64,000 nt of DNA from a bacterium (GCA_030432695.1 JAUILN010000001.1:868001-932000); one strand, 5' to 3'. Positions 1 through 9,112 are shown, counted from the first letter of the stretch. The notes: generated from the sequence alone by a model not told the origin. Translations and numbers: made by a program.

Positions 1-3
1 TAG

Positions 4-27
4 CCTCCCTGATGAAGGTCAGGGAGG
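4..27 (+). terminator. candidate hairpin terminator at the window edge
   Basis: The 9-nt arm CCTCCCTGA (4-12) is followed after the loop TGAAGG by its exact complement TCAGGGAGG (19-27). No T-run follows, so it may be a terminator of an upstream gene outside the window or simply a stable RNA fold. The position before a 290-nt gene-free stretch fits an end-of-gene signal. Confidence 0.4.
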
Positions 28-318
28 GGTACTCGTCAGGCCTCCCGAGCGAGACTCCCGCGGATCAGGCCGTCGCGACCTGATCGGGTCGTGCGGGCCT
101 GGCCGTTCGGCCTCGCGAGTGGGGGCAGAAAGGTCCCCCGTGTCGCTCTGCGTCCCTCCCTCCGTCCTGCCCCACCGGCCCGGGCTCGCGTCACCACGCT
201 CGAGCCCTTCGGACGTGATTTCACGGCTCGCGATTTCCCGATCGCTGCGTGAAACGCCTCGCGCGGGCGCGTCTCCAATCGGACCGAGGTCCCTCCGTCC
301 TTCCCGGAGCGCTCAGCC
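28..318 (+). other. gene-free leader of the Hsp70/caspase/motor operon
   Basis: About 290 bases have no credible gene; the short open frames here are by-products of high GC. The stretch holds a GC-only hairpin (GGGGG at 121-125, CCCCC at 135-139) and a nested dyad at 219-254 listed separately. I could not pick out a convincing -35/-10 pair. A GGAG at about 305-308 lies some 10 nt before the ATG at 319 and could serve as ribosome binding site. Confidence 0.5.
219..254. promoter_or_regulatory. nested dyad upstream of the operon, candidate operator or leader hairpin
   Basis: Outer arms TTTCACG (219-225) and CGTGAAA (248-254) flank inner arms GCGAT (230-234) and ATCGC (241-245). Both pairs share nearly the same centre, about 65-100 nt before the first start codon. 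Such a nested dyad could bind a dimeric regulator or fold in the 5' leader. The operon encodes a sigma-like/kinase fusion, so autoregulation is possible, but nothing in the sequence proves it. Confidence 0.3.
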
Positions 319-2724
319 ATGAACACCGTGCCCACACCCAAGCGCCGCCTGAAGGGGCGCAGCGAGCACCTGCTCGCATCGAGTCTCGGCTGCGAGATGC
401 TCGGCGTTGCCCTGTCCGCGGACTTCCCCGCTCGCAATCCGTTCCGCCTCCTGGCGGTCGGTGCCGCGGAGCCGCGAGGTGCCCTCGAGCCTCTGCTGCA
501 ACGGGTCCGGGTCCGGGCGCGGCGGAGTGCGGCCGCGGTCGAACAGGGTGCGGTTCCGCTGCCCTGGCAGGAACGCCTGGCGGAGGCCAAGAAGGAGCAA
601 CTCGTCGGCTTGCTCGGCCAGTTGGAGGACCCTCGGCGCCGCCTGCTTCACGAGTTGTTCTGGCCCCACCTCGAGGCCGAGCGTCTGCGGCCGCTGATCG
701 AGGGCCGGAGCGAGGCGCGCGATGGAGCCGGCGGCGCCGCCCCGGGCTTCGACACCGTTCTGGAGCGGCATGCGGCCGCGGTCGGTGCCATGCACGCCGC
801 ACTCGCGAGAGAACTGGGTTTCGCGGAAGGAGAGTGCGACGAGGTGGGGGATTGCTGGGCCGTCGCGCACGCGCGTTGGAAGGCGGTGGTCGACGATGAG
901 CAATTCTGGGAGTACTTGACCCGGCGGGCCGAGGAACTCGGTGACTACCGCTTGCAGGTCGGGGACCTCGTGGCGTTGCGTCACGAACTCCCCACGGCGC
1001 TGCTCGCCTACCAGGTCCTGTTTGCGAGGGCCTACGAGACGGCTGGCCAGGGCGCGTCGGTCGCCCGGCACCTCCAGTTGCTGCGGGGATCGCCGCTGGC
1101 TGCCAATGGCAGCGCGGGTGGCGTGCACCGCCTGCTGCACGGCATCGTCGATGCCCGACTGCAGGCGCTCCTGGCGGCAGCGCGTGGCGCGGTCGGAGCG
1201 GGGGACGAGCGCCTGCACTGGAAGAACGTGCACGAGGCCTTCGGCGAGGTCGTCGACTCGGCCGAGGCGGCGATCGATCAGTTCCGCAACGAGTTCGGAC
1301 TGGGCGAGGATGAGCTGGAGGGCTCGTTCGACGAGTTCGCCAACGTCCTGCTCAGTCTCAACAACGGCCGCATCGACTACGCCGGCGAGAGCCGGGCGAG
1401 GGCATTGTTGGCCAGCTACCTGCTGACCCGGAGGCTGCTGAAGCTGCCGCTGGGAACCGTGAGGAGGGCGCGGATCCAGGATTCCTACGAGAACGATCGT
1501 CGCCTCCTGCTGGCCAGCGGGGACTCCGGCGTGACCGACGTCGATCCCGGCGAATGCTGGCACTGCAAGGGCGCGCCCGCCTCGCCGGAGCGGTCCGCCA
1601 CGGTCACGATGTTCAAGATCAGCCACGCGGAACTGATCGGCACCTCCGCCACCTACCAGGTTTCGCACCTCTTCTTGGCTGTTCCCTGTTCGGAGTTCGC
1701 CCGCTGGGCGCACGACGGCGGGCACCGTGACCGGCTGCAGCTCGAATGGCTTCCGGAGTCCTGCGCTGGACTGGTGGCTGAACTCGAAGCGGCCGAGGCC
1801 GAAGCCGAGGCCGAGGTGGCGGAACTCGAGAACTCGCTGGCGAGTCGGGAGGACTGCGAGAAGGACGGACTGCGCAAGCAGGAGCAGGAGGCGGTCGCCG
1901 GGCTCGGCATCGATGTCGATGCGGTCGCAGAGGGCCTTGAGAAGCACGACGCCGCGCTGGAGGCGGCCATCGCGAAGGCCACGAAGGCCGCGAAGAAGCG
2001 GATGGAGCCGCACCGCGCCCGCCTCGAGAAGGAGCGCCAGGCCGCGCTGGAGGCCGAGGAGGAGCGCTGCGCTGGTTGGCGTGGTTGGCGCCGCTTCGAA
2101 CGCGTCGAGTTCCCGTTGCTCGTCGCCGCGCTCGGAGCGGGGTTCTGGACGATGTCCTTGCCCTGGGTCCGGAGCTTCGACGGCCGAGACGATGGTTCCC
2201 CGAGTTCCGTCGGCTTCCTCGTGGTCGCCTCGATCGTCTTCGGTGTGGCGATCCTCGCTGCGATCGGCCTCGGGGCCTTTCTCAGGGCCGCGGTGCTTCG
2301 CAGACCGCGACCAGTAGGCGAGCTGGAACCGAAGCGCGATCCGGAGATCGCCGCCATCCAGCAGCAGTTGCGGCAGAAGCGCGCCGCGCTGACCGCGAAG
2401 GCGGACGGGCAGCGCAAGCCACTCCAGGACCTGCTGGCTCGCGTGGATGATGCCTGCCGGGAGATCCGCGAAGCGTCGGCGCGCCGGGTCGCCGAGTGGC
2501 GCAGGGAGGTCGAGGAGCAACGGAGCGAGGCCCACGACCGCGTAGGCAAGTTGCGCAAACGACTCGAGCAGCGGATCTCCAAGCTGAAGGGCAAGGTGCG
2601 GAACAAGGCGAGCCACGAGTACCCGGTCTGTGCAGCCCTGCTGCGTAGGGGTTGGAAGGTCGGCACGAAGCCGAGTGAGGCGGACATCGTCGCGCAGCTC
2701 CGCAAGCAGGGAGTGCATGTCTGA
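319..2724 (+). CDS. membrane protein with degenerate J-like domain, CxxC motif and coiled coils
   Basis: First gene of the operon, 801 aa. Residues about 40-120 read like a DnaJ J domain that has lost its HPD loop: it opens with NPFRLLAV, has an arginine-rich helix, and ends with LEDPRRRLLHELF, which lines up with the LSDPEKRRAYD-type last helix of J proteins. A CWHCKG motif (C413, C416) resembles one half of a DnaJ zinc site. Long Glu/Ala/Lys-rich coiled coils occupy about 475-590 and 680-780, around two membrane segments at about 598-618 and 630-655. I infer a membrane-bound co-chaperone or scaffold for the Hsp70 encoded two genes downstream. The J-like reading is by eye and needs profile comparison. 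The stop overlaps the next start by one base. Confidence 0.6.
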   Translation: MNTVPTPKRRLKGRSEHLLASSLGCEMLGVALSADFPARNPFRLLAVGAAEPRGALEPLLQRVRVRARRSAAAVEQGAVPLPWQERLAEAKKEQLVGLLGQLEDPRRRLLHELFWPHLEAERLRPLIEGRSEARDGAGGAAPGFDTVLERHAAAVGAMHAALARELGFAEGECDEVGDCWAVAHARWKAVVDDEQFWEYLTRRAEELGDYRLQVGDLVALRHELPTALLAYQVLFARAYETAGQGASVARHLQLLRGSPLAANGSAGGVHRLLHGIVDARLQALLAAARGAVGAGDERLHWKNVHEAFGEVVDSAEAAIDQFRNEFGLGEDELEGSFDEFANVLLSLNNGRIDYAGESRARALLASYLLTRRLLKLPLGTVRRARIQDSYENDRRLLLASGDSGVTDVDPGECWHCKGAPASPERSATVTMFKISHAELIGTSATYQVSHLFLAVPCSEFARWAHDGGHRDRLQLEWLPESCAGLVAELEAAEAEAEAEVAELENSLASREDCEKDGLRKQEQEAVAGLGIDVDAVAEGLEKHDAALEAAIAKATKAAKKRMEPHRARLEKERQAALEAEEERCAGWRGWRRFERVEFPLLVAALGAGFWTMSLPWVRSFDGRDDGSPSSVGFLVVASIVFGVAILAAIGLGAFLRAAVLRRPRPVGELEPKRDPEIAAIQQQLRQKRAALTAKADGQRKPLQDLLARVDDACREIREASARRVAEWRREVEEQRSEAHDRVGKLRKRLEQRISKLKGKVRNKASHEYPVCAALLRRGWKVGTKPSEADIVAQLRKQGVHV

Positions 2725-3293
2725 TGGCGTCCGCTGCACCGACACCGCCGGGTAGGCCGGACGCGGCCCGGACGGGCGACGGCGACGCTGGACTCCAGCG
2801 ACTCTGGAACGGCCTGCGGCAGTTCGCCTGGCCGTCGGAGTTCCGCATCCGGCCGGAGCGCTTCGCGGCGGAGTTCGCGACCGATGCCGTTGTCGATGCG
2901 GCCGGCCCCGCCGGACCCGACGACAAGCTCTTCGTCGAACTCGGCAACGTGCTGCACAGCGCGCGATCGAACCTGAAACAGATGGCCGCGTCGGGGATCA
3001 AGGGCAAGGCGTTCAGCAGGCTCGAGAACCGCCTCAAGCATCTCGAGCGGACGCTAGCGGAGTACGACGTCCAGGTGAGCGACCTGGCCGGCACGCCCTA
3101 CGACCCGCGGAGTCTCGACTTCGAGCCGCTCGGGCCGAAGGAGCCTCGGCCGGGAGTGGAGCGCGACACGATCCTGGAGTGCACCAAGGCCCTCGTCGTG
3201 CGAGCCGGAGTGGTTCTCCAGGCGGCGGTCGGGTTCGTCGTGTGTCCGGAGGACGGTGAATCATCAGCAGCGGAGACAGGAGACCAGAGATGA
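2724..3293 (+). CDS. GrpE-like nucleotide exchange factor
   Basis: 189 aa, close to the usual GrpE length of about 190-200. After a disordered N-terminus and a helical stretch (about 70-110), the C-terminal half follows the GrpE plan: L-x3-Y-x-V, then GTPYDPRSLDFEPL in place of the G-x-PFDP-x2-HE motif, then a C-terminal VVRAGVVLQAAVGFVV that parallels the GY..xx.vlRpA.VvV strand region. GrpE releases ADP from Hsp70. It sits directly before the Hsp70 gene with an ATGA overlap (3290-3293) and has a GGGAG ribosome binding site, so a dedicated exchange factor is the natural reading. The sequence is divergent and the classical GrpE signature is only partly kept. Confidence 0.65.
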   Translation: MASAAPTPPGRPDAARTGDGDAGLQRLWNGLRQFAWPSEFRIRPERFAAEFATDAVVDAAGPAGPDDKLFVELGNVLHSARSNLKQMAASGIKGKAFSRLENRLKHLERTLAEYDVQVSDLAGTPYDPRSLDFEPLGPKEPRPGVERDTILECTKALVVRAGVVLQAAVGFVVCPEDGESSAAETGDQR

Positions 3294-5932
3294 GCTACAC
3301 GATCCGAGAAGGCATCGACCACGGCACGATGAACTCAGCCCTCGCGCGGATGGGACCCGATGGTCCCGAGGCCGTGAGGATCGACGGCGACGAGATCGTT
3401 CCTTCGTGCGTCTACTTCGCCAAGAGCGGCGCACAGTTCTACGGGCGGCAGGCCTACCGCACGGCATTGGTCGCGCGTGCCGACGAGGGTGACGGGTGCT
3501 ACGGCTACAAGCCGAATCTCGGCACCACCACGAAGATCGCTCTGCCCGCGACCGGCGGCAGCACCACGCCGCGGGAACTCGGCGCCATGGTGTTGCGCAA
3601 GCTGCTGCAGGGCTACCGCGAGCAGCATCAGACCGAGCTACGCGCCTGCGTGATCACCGTGCCGGCCAAGTTCAACGACACCCAGCGCAATGCGACCCGC
3701 GAGGTCGCCTACGACGCGGGCCTGGTCTTTGCGCCCCTGCTCCAGGAACCGGTCGCGGCCGCGCTCGCCTACGGCTTCGAGAACCTCAGCGAGCAGGGCC
3801 TGTGGTTGGTCTTCGACCTGGGGGCTGGAACTCTCGATGTGTCGCTGGTGAAGAGCGAGGACGGGCGGATGACCGTCCCCGAGGGTGGGCATGCCGGCGA
3901 CAACGAGCTGGGCGGCCGGACCTTCGACCGGGAGTTGGCGGCCTACGTCCTCGGCCCTCGGCGCCGCGATGCCGACTACGACGAGCTCCGTGCCCGCTAC
4001 AAGGAGCTCGATCCGGAGTGGACCTGCCTGCGCGACCAGTACGCGCTGGAGGACTTCTCCATCGACCGTCCGGGCGGTGCGGCCGGCCAGCTCCACCTGG
4101 CGATCGAGGCCGCCAAGATCGAGTTGTCGAAGCGCGAGTCGGCGGTCGTGGAGCTGGAGGGAGCGAGCTTCAAGGATGCCGAGGGCAAGCCGGTGCAGGT
4201 CGAGATCCCGATCAAGCGGCACGCCTACGAGCAGCTCATCCTCCCGCACGCCGAGCGGGCGGCGCAGATCTGCCTCAACCTGATGCGCGAGAACCGCCTG
4301 CAGGCGGCCGATGTCGGGCGCATCATCCTGGTGGGCGGTCCGACCAAGACGCCGCTGATCCGCAAGGTCCTGGAGGAGCGGATCGGCGTCGCACTCGACC
4401 ACTCGATCGATCCGATGACGGCGGTTTCGAAGGGGGCCGCGATCTTCGCGCTGACCGTCGAGGTCCCACCGGAGATCGTCGAACAGCTCCGTCCGAAGCA
4501 GCGCCAGGTCTCGGTCGTGTCAGGCCACACCGTGGCCCTGGAGTCGGTGAAGAGCACCGATGCGCCGACCGCGTTCGTGTCGGGGACGGTGACCTCGGTG
4601 GCCGGGATCTTCGACGGGCTCACCGTCGAGATCGCCCGCGGCGATGGTCGCTGGCGTTCGGAACGGATGGCGGTCGACGAGGACGGCTTCTTCGAGTGCG
4701 ACGCGGCGCTGGCGACCGTCGAAGGACGCGCGACGGAGTCGTCGTTCGTGGCGCATCTCTTCGGCGACGACGGTCAGGTCGTGGCCGAATCGGAGCCGAT
4801 CACCGTGTTCCACCGTCTGCCCGAAGGGAGCATGCGGCTCGCGAACTCGATCCTCATCGGCCTGGAGGGGAACGCGACCCACGCCCTGCTGGAGGCGAAC
4901 CTGACGGTGCCCGGCGAGGCGACCGGGGTCTACTACACCAACGCGCCGCTGCAGAAGGGCAAGCAGGGCAGCGTGCTGGAGATCCAGATCTACGAGGCCC
5001 TGACCAACCACCACGGGACCGAGAACCGGTGGCGTGACTGCTGCGTGCGCCGCGCCACCTTCCCGTTGAAGGCCGAGGACCTGGCGGTGGATCTCCCGGC
5101 CGGCCGCGAGGTCCACATCACGCTGAGCATCGACATCGAGCAGCGGATCTCGGTGGTCGCGCACTTCCCCGACCTGAACGAGGACTTCGAGGAGGAGTAC
5201 CCGCGGGACGAGTCGCTCGACGTGTCGGTCGAGGAGATCCGGCAGCGCCTGCAGCGGGAGACGTTCCGCCTGGAGGAGATCCGGAAGATCGAGTCCTCGC
5301 ATCCCACCGCCGCGGTGACCGCGCTGCTCGGCCAACTCGACCGCATCGAGGCGAACGCCCTGATCGAGCGCGAGGTCGGCCGCTCCGAGGACGGCGATCC
5401 CACGGCGCTGAAGCGGGGCTACGAGAACCTGCTGAAGCTGGCGGGGACGGTATACGAACTCCAGGACCTGCAGTGGGAGCAGCGGCTGTTCTGGAAGCTG
5501 GAGTCGCTCGAGGCGCTGCAGGACAAGAGCCGCAAGGACGAGCTGAAGGAGATCCGTACCCAGCTCGCGTCGATTCCTGGCGGTGACGGACGGGCCCCGT
5601 ACCTGGGCCAGCTGGAAGCCTGGCTCGAGCGGATCGACGACGCCATCCGCTACGTGCACTACCAGAACCTCCTCGTCGCGGTGAAGGCGCTCAGCGGTCG
5701 CCGCGTGAACCCGCAGCAACACGTCGTCTTCAAGGAGGCCGACGCGGTCTGCGGGCGGATGATCGACAAGGGCTTCTGGCAGCACGACCGCGACGACATC
5801 AAGGAGATGCAGGCGGCTCGGCAGCGGCTCGCGGACAACTACCCCGACCTCGAGGCCAGCGTCAGCGGGTGGCGGAGCAACAACCCGACGCCGACCCGCG
5901 ATGCCGGCGTGGAACTGATTCGGCGTGGCTGA
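3290..5932 (+). CDS. divergent Hsp70 (DnaK-like) chaperone with extra beta domain
   Basis: 880 aa, about 240 longer than DnaK. The nucleotide-binding domain (1-400) has GIDHGTMNS at 8-16 for canonical GIDLGTTNS, FDLGAGTLDV from residue 175 for phosphate-2, and IILVGGPTKTP from residue 345 for the adenosine site, so ATPase activity is plausible. An additional beta-rich module (about 405-510) is inserted before the substrate-binding-like domain (about 515-635), followed by a long helical, coiled-coil-rich lid to the end. This differs from housekeeping DnaK, which lacks the insertion and ends in a short disordered tail. AGGAG at 3278-3282 is its ribosome binding site. The partners GrpE-like (upstream), J-like (first gene) and zinc-repeat protein (16490) are all in the operon. 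Confidence 0.9.
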   Translation: MSYTIREGIDHGTMNSALARMGPDGPEAVRIDGDEIVPSCVYFAKSGAQFYGRQAYRTALVARADEGDGCYGYKPNLGTTTKIALPATGGSTTPRELGAMVLRKLLQGYREQHQTELRACVITVPAKFNDTQRNATREVAYDAGLVFAPLLQEPVAAALAYGFENLSEQGLWLVFDLGAGTLDVSLVKSEDGRMTVPEGGHAGDNELGGRTFDRELAAYVLGPRRRDADYDELRARYKELDPEWTCLRDQYALEDFSIDRPGGAAGQLHLAIEAAKIELSKRESAVVELEGASFKDAEGKPVQVEIPIKRHAYEQLILPHAERAAQICLNLMRENRLQAADVGRIILVGGPTKTPLIRKVLEERIGVALDHSIDPMTAVSKGAAIFALTVEVPPEIVEQLRPKQRQVSVVSGHTVALESVKSTDAPTAFVSGTVTSVAGIFDGLTVEIARGDGRWRSERMAVDEDGFFECDAALATVEGRATESSFVAHLFGDDGQVVAESEPITVFHRLPEGSMRLANSILIGLEGNATHALLEANLTVPGEATGVYYTNAPLQKGKQGSVLEIQIYEALTNHHGTENRWRDCCVRRATFPLKAEDLAVDLPAGREVHITLSIDIEQRISVVAHFPDLNEDFEEEYPRDESLDVSVEEIRQRLQRETFRLEEIRKIESSHPTAAVTALLGQLDRIEANALIEREVGRSEDGDPTALKRGYENLLKLAGTVYELQDLQWEQRLFWKLESLEALQDKSRKDELKEIRTQLASIPGGDGRAPYLGQLEAWLERIDDAIRYVHYQNLLVAVKALSGRRVNPQQHVVFKEADAVCGRMIDKGFWQHDRDDIKEMQAARQRLADNYPDLEASVSGWRSNNPTPTRDAGVELIRRG

Positions 5933-5954
5933 ACCCACCGATCGGAGACGCACG

Positions 5955-6968
5955 ATGACGAACACGGACTCGACGGTTCTCACCGAGGCCGCGCGCCTCG
6001 GAGCTGCGGGACGCTTCCCCGAGGCGCACGCCGCCCTCGGCAGGGGGCAGGACCGTGGCCACCGGCTGCTACGGGCGCGGCTCTTCGCCCAGGAGGGCCG
6101 CTTCGGGGAGGCGATCGGCCAGTGGCAGGCGGTGCTCGAGGACGACCCCGGCAACGACGATGCACGGGCTGGCATCCGGCGCGCGCGGGCGGTGCACGCC
6201 TCGGGCGGGTCGGCGCTGGTGCTGCGTGCCCACCTGATCCAGGCGGTGCTCGCGGCTGCGGTGGTGGTGCTCGCGGTGCTGCTCGCGTTACGCCCCGGTC
6301 AGTCCGCGGTGGATGCGGCGATCGCGGAAGGGCGGGAGCAACTCGAGGTCCTGCGCGCCAGTGCGCTCGACACGGTCCGCGAGGTCGTCGAACGGGCGGA
6401 TCGGGACACCGCGTCGGCGGTCGCCGCCAGGTCGGCGGAGCTCGCGGGCGGATTGCGGGAGCTGGGTGCTGCCCTCGATGCGCTGAGTGCGAGGGGCGAG
6501 ACGGCTCGGGTGGAGGCGGAACGGCGCCTGGCCGGGCTGATCGCCGGTCTCGGTGCCCTGTCCGATCCGATCGCCGAACTCGGGACCGCCGTCGGGACCC
6601 TGGAGCGAGACGGCGCCGAGTTCGCGCAGGCGACGGAGCACCGGCTCGATCGACTCGCGGAGCAGCTCGCGGGCGTCGAAGCACGGCTGCGGGAGCAGGA
6701 GGATGCCGCCGGCCGGCGCGACGTCGAGGGTCGGGCGCGGGCGGGCGCCGAACGTGCCGAGTGGCGGGATCGGATCGCCGCGCTCGACCTGCGCGTGGCG
6801 GGGCTGGAGGCCGGGCTCGAAGCGGGAGTCGAAGCGGTGCGCAGCCTCGTGGCCGCCCCCCAGCGGGCCGCGGTCTGTCCGCTCTGCCGCTGGTTCGAGG
6901 GACTCGGCGCGCGGCAGGTTCCCGGATCGGGGAAGCAGGTCTCCGAGGAAAACCGGAACGGTCGCTGA
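5955..6968 (+). CDS. TPR / single-pass membrane / coiled-coil protein
   Basis: 337 aa from the ATG at 5955 (CGGAG 8 nt upstream; a GTG at 5925 overlaps the Hsp70 stop and is less likely). Residues 1-80 look like two tetratricopeptide-type helix pairs, 93-112 is a clean membrane helix, and about 115-300 is an uninterrupted alanine/arginine/glutamate coiled coil. The tail carries a CPLC pair (C308, C311). TPR repeats often dock onto Hsp70 C-termini, so an adaptor that brings the chaperone to the membrane is a reasonable inference. No catalytic motif is visible and I recognise no family. Confidence 0.6.
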   Translation: MTNTDSTVLTEAARLGAAGRFPEAHAALGRGQDRGHRLLRARLFAQEGRFGEAIGQWQAVLEDDPGNDDARAGIRRARAVHASGGSALVLRAHLIQAVLAAAVVVLAVLLALRPGQSAVDAAIAEGREQLEVLRASALDTVREVVERADRDTASAVAARSAELAGGLRELGAALDALSARGETARVEAERRLAGLIAGLGALSDPIAELGTAVGTLERDGAEFAQATEHRLDRLAEQLAGVEARLREQEDAAGRRDVEGRARAGAERAEWRDRIAALDLRVAGLEAGLEAGVEAVRSLVAAPQRAAVCPLCRWFEGLGARQVPGSGKQVSEENRNGR

Positions 6969-7027
6969 AACGCCGCCTCGGTCCGGGGATCCGACCCGGG
7001 TACGAGGCACCTCCGACCCGCGACGTC

Positions 7028-9094
7028 ATGGCATCCACTCAGAGCTTCGCCGAACTCTTCGACGCCTGGTTCTCCAAGGGAGAGGCGAGCGCCCGGGAGT
7101 CCTTGTTCCACCGGCTGCGCTGCCGCGTCCGCCGGGCGCTGGCCGCTGACGCGGGTGGGTGGGCTTCGGACGTCGCGCAGGACGCGATGCTCACGATCGC
7201 GAGCCACATCAAACCCTTCGGGGTGCCGCGGGAGTCGGCCGACTTCGCCGGCACGACGCCGGCGGAACTGATCGCCTGGGTGCTGACCATCGCCCGCAAC
7301 AAGGCGCGGCGTTCGGGGAAGCGGGAAGGCCGGCGCGACCTGCACCGTACGCAGAACTCGGTCGGCGGGGTCGTCGACCAGGGGGCGCTCCCCGGCGCCG
7401 CAGCCGAGCGGGCCGAGGAGGTGGAGCGGATCGCTGCGGCGATGAAGCGCCTCTCCGAGACCGATCGGACCCTCTTGGAAGAGTACTACCTCAAGGGTGC
7501 GTCGTACGAGGAACTGGCGAGGGAACACGATGTCGGTCCGACGGATCCCCTGCGGCAGATGCGCGTACGGGTCCATCGTGCGCGGCGCCGGTTGGAACGC
7601 GAACTCGGTCGCGCCGACGCTCCCGGCGCCGGGGAGCCACCTCGCCGGGGACCACGACAACCGGAGGAGACCGGCTCGGAGTCCGACGCCGACGCGGGAC
7701 TCGAGCCTATTCTGCAGCGACTCGCCTACTGTCACACGACCCGAACGAACGACGGGGACGGATCCGGGGAGGTTCTGGGTGGCCACGCGCGCGCCACTCT
7801 GGAACGGCACGGCTTCGATTCTGGGTCCAAGCTGGGAGAAGGCGCATTCGCTTCGGTCTGGTCGGCCCGCGATCGCCGCCTGGGGCGGCGCGTCGCGATC
7901 AAGGTGCTGCACTCCCGGCGCGAGACCGGGCGACGGGTCGACGTTGCGGAGTTGTTCGAGGAGGCACGGCTCCTGGCCGCCGCCACCGAGTCCCCGCACC
8001 CGCACCTGGTGACCCTCTGGCAGATCCTCGAGTCGGTGCCCTGCCTGGTGCTCGAACTCGTCCCCGGTTGCACGCTCACCGAGCTGGTCCACCGCGAGGG
8101 TCCGGTCCCGGCCGAGGAGGCGGTGGGCTACGCGGGAAGTCTGGCGGCGGCCCTGTCCCACCTGCACGACCACCAGGTCCTGCACCGCGACGTGAAGCCC
8201 GACAACGTGCTGTACGACGCGACCACGCAACGGGTGAAGCTCACCGACTTCGGGTTGGCGCAGCGCGTGCCCGGCGGGCAGGGCTTCGTCGGCACGCCGC
8301 GTTGGATGGCGCCCGAGGTCCTGTCCGGCGCAGCACGGATCACGCCGGCCGCGGACCTGTATTCGCTGGCCGCGACGGTGGTCTGGATGCTCACCGACTC
8401 GTCGGCGACCGGGGCGTGGGCCGAGGTCTTGCCACACTCCCTTCCCGGAGTGCCGGAAGCGTTCGAGAAGCTGGTCCGGGCGTCACTCGCGGAGGCACCG
8501 GAGGACCGACCTTCAGCGGCGGAGTTCGCATCGGCCACCGCGGAGTGGGTGGGCCCCGAGGCCGGCCTCGGCGCGCTGGTGGCACAGCTCGCGGTGACGA
8601 TCGAGGAACTCGGTGACGACGGCAGATGCCATCAGATCGACAAGACCCGGCGGATCCGCAACGAACTGCAGGTCGGCGAGGCCTTGGGCGAACCCTTCGT
8701 CTGTCGGGTGCGGACCGGCAGCCGGATCGTATTGTCCATCACTTCGGGGAGCCCCGGCTTCCTCACGGTCCTGGCGTTGGGACCGACCGGGTTCACGGTA
8801 CCGCTCCACCCTCCCCAGGGCAGCCGCGAGGCCGGGCGCATCGAAGCCGACCGGCCGTTGTCGCTCCCGCCGGTTCGGGTGTCACCGCCGGCCGGGCGGG
8901 AGCGGGTCCTGGTGCTGTGGAGTCGACATCGGCCTGCCGTCGACGGCGCGCTGTGGTTCGGTCTCCTGGCGGACGGCGAGCGCCGCGTCGCGCCTGGGGC
9001 GGCACAGCGCAACCTCCTGCCGGAGCCGGCCGATCCGCGGTCGGCGGGGACCGACGAACTACGGGCGATCGTCCTGCACCTCGATCACTCCTGA
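7028..9094 (+). CDS. ECF-sigma-like domain fused to Ser/Thr protein kinase and DUF4384-like domain
   Basis: 688 aa from the ATG at 7028; the open frame continues upstream through the previous gene but without homology. Residues about 10-105 match sigma region 2 and about 140-200 region 4 (LSETDRTLLEEYYLKGASYEELA, helix-turn-helix). A complete protein kinase follows (about 265-515): glycine loop LGEGAFASVW from 269, K292 in VAIK, HRDVKPDN with D388, DFG with D407, then GTPRWMAPE. All catalytic residues are present. The last part (about 558-660) resembles DUF4384, a beta domain often next to caspase-like peptidases. Sigma and kinase in one chain suggest phosphorylation-coupled transcription control or a sigma fold reused for protein contact. 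Start confidence is moderate because no strong ribosome site precedes it. Confidence 0.85.
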   Translation: MASTQSFAELFDAWFSKGEASARESLFHRLRCRVRRALAADAGGWASDVAQDAMLTIASHIKPFGVPRESADFAGTTPAELIAWVLTIARNKARRSGKREGRRDLHRTQNSVGGVVDQGALPGAAAERAEEVERIAAAMKRLSETDRTLLEEYYLKGASYEELAREHDVGPTDPLRQMRVRVHRARRRLERELGRADAPGAGEPPRRGPRQPEETGSESDADAGLEPILQRLAYCHTTRTNDGDGSGEVLGGHARATLERHGFDSGSKLGEGAFASVWSARDRRLGRRVAIKVLHSRRETGRRVDVAELFEEARLLAAATESPHPHLVTLWQILESVPCLVLELVPGCTLTELVHREGPVPAEEAVGYAGSLAAALSHLHDHQVLHRDVKPDNVLYDATTQRVKLTDFGLAQRVPGGQGFVGTPRWMAPEVLSGAARITPAADLYSLAATVVWMLTDSSATGAWAEVLPHSLPGVPEAFEKLVRASLAEAPEDRPSAAEFASATAEWVGPEAGLGALVAQLAVTIEELGDDGRCHQIDKTRRIRNELQVGEALGEPFVCRVRTGSRIVLSITSGSPGFLTVLALGPTGFTVPLHPPQGSREAGRIEADRPLSLPPVRVSPPAGRERVLVLWSRHRPAVDGALWFGLLADGERRVAPGAAQRNLLPEPADPRSAGTDELRAIVLHLDHS

Positions 9095-9112
9095 GTCGGG
9101 CTGGCACCTGCG

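Noticed and set aside
313..2745. 810-codon open frame on the minus strand opposite the J-like gene
   Set aside because: Antisense shadow caused by high GC; no recognisable domain, and the plus frame has motifs, a ribosome site and tight operon spacing. The same applies to the long minus-strand frames at 9059-12019, 11526-14360 and 14999-17665.
6122..7027. N-terminal extension of the sigma-kinase gene
   Set aside because: It is the overlapping frame of the TPR/coiled-coil gene, Gly/Arg-rich without homology.
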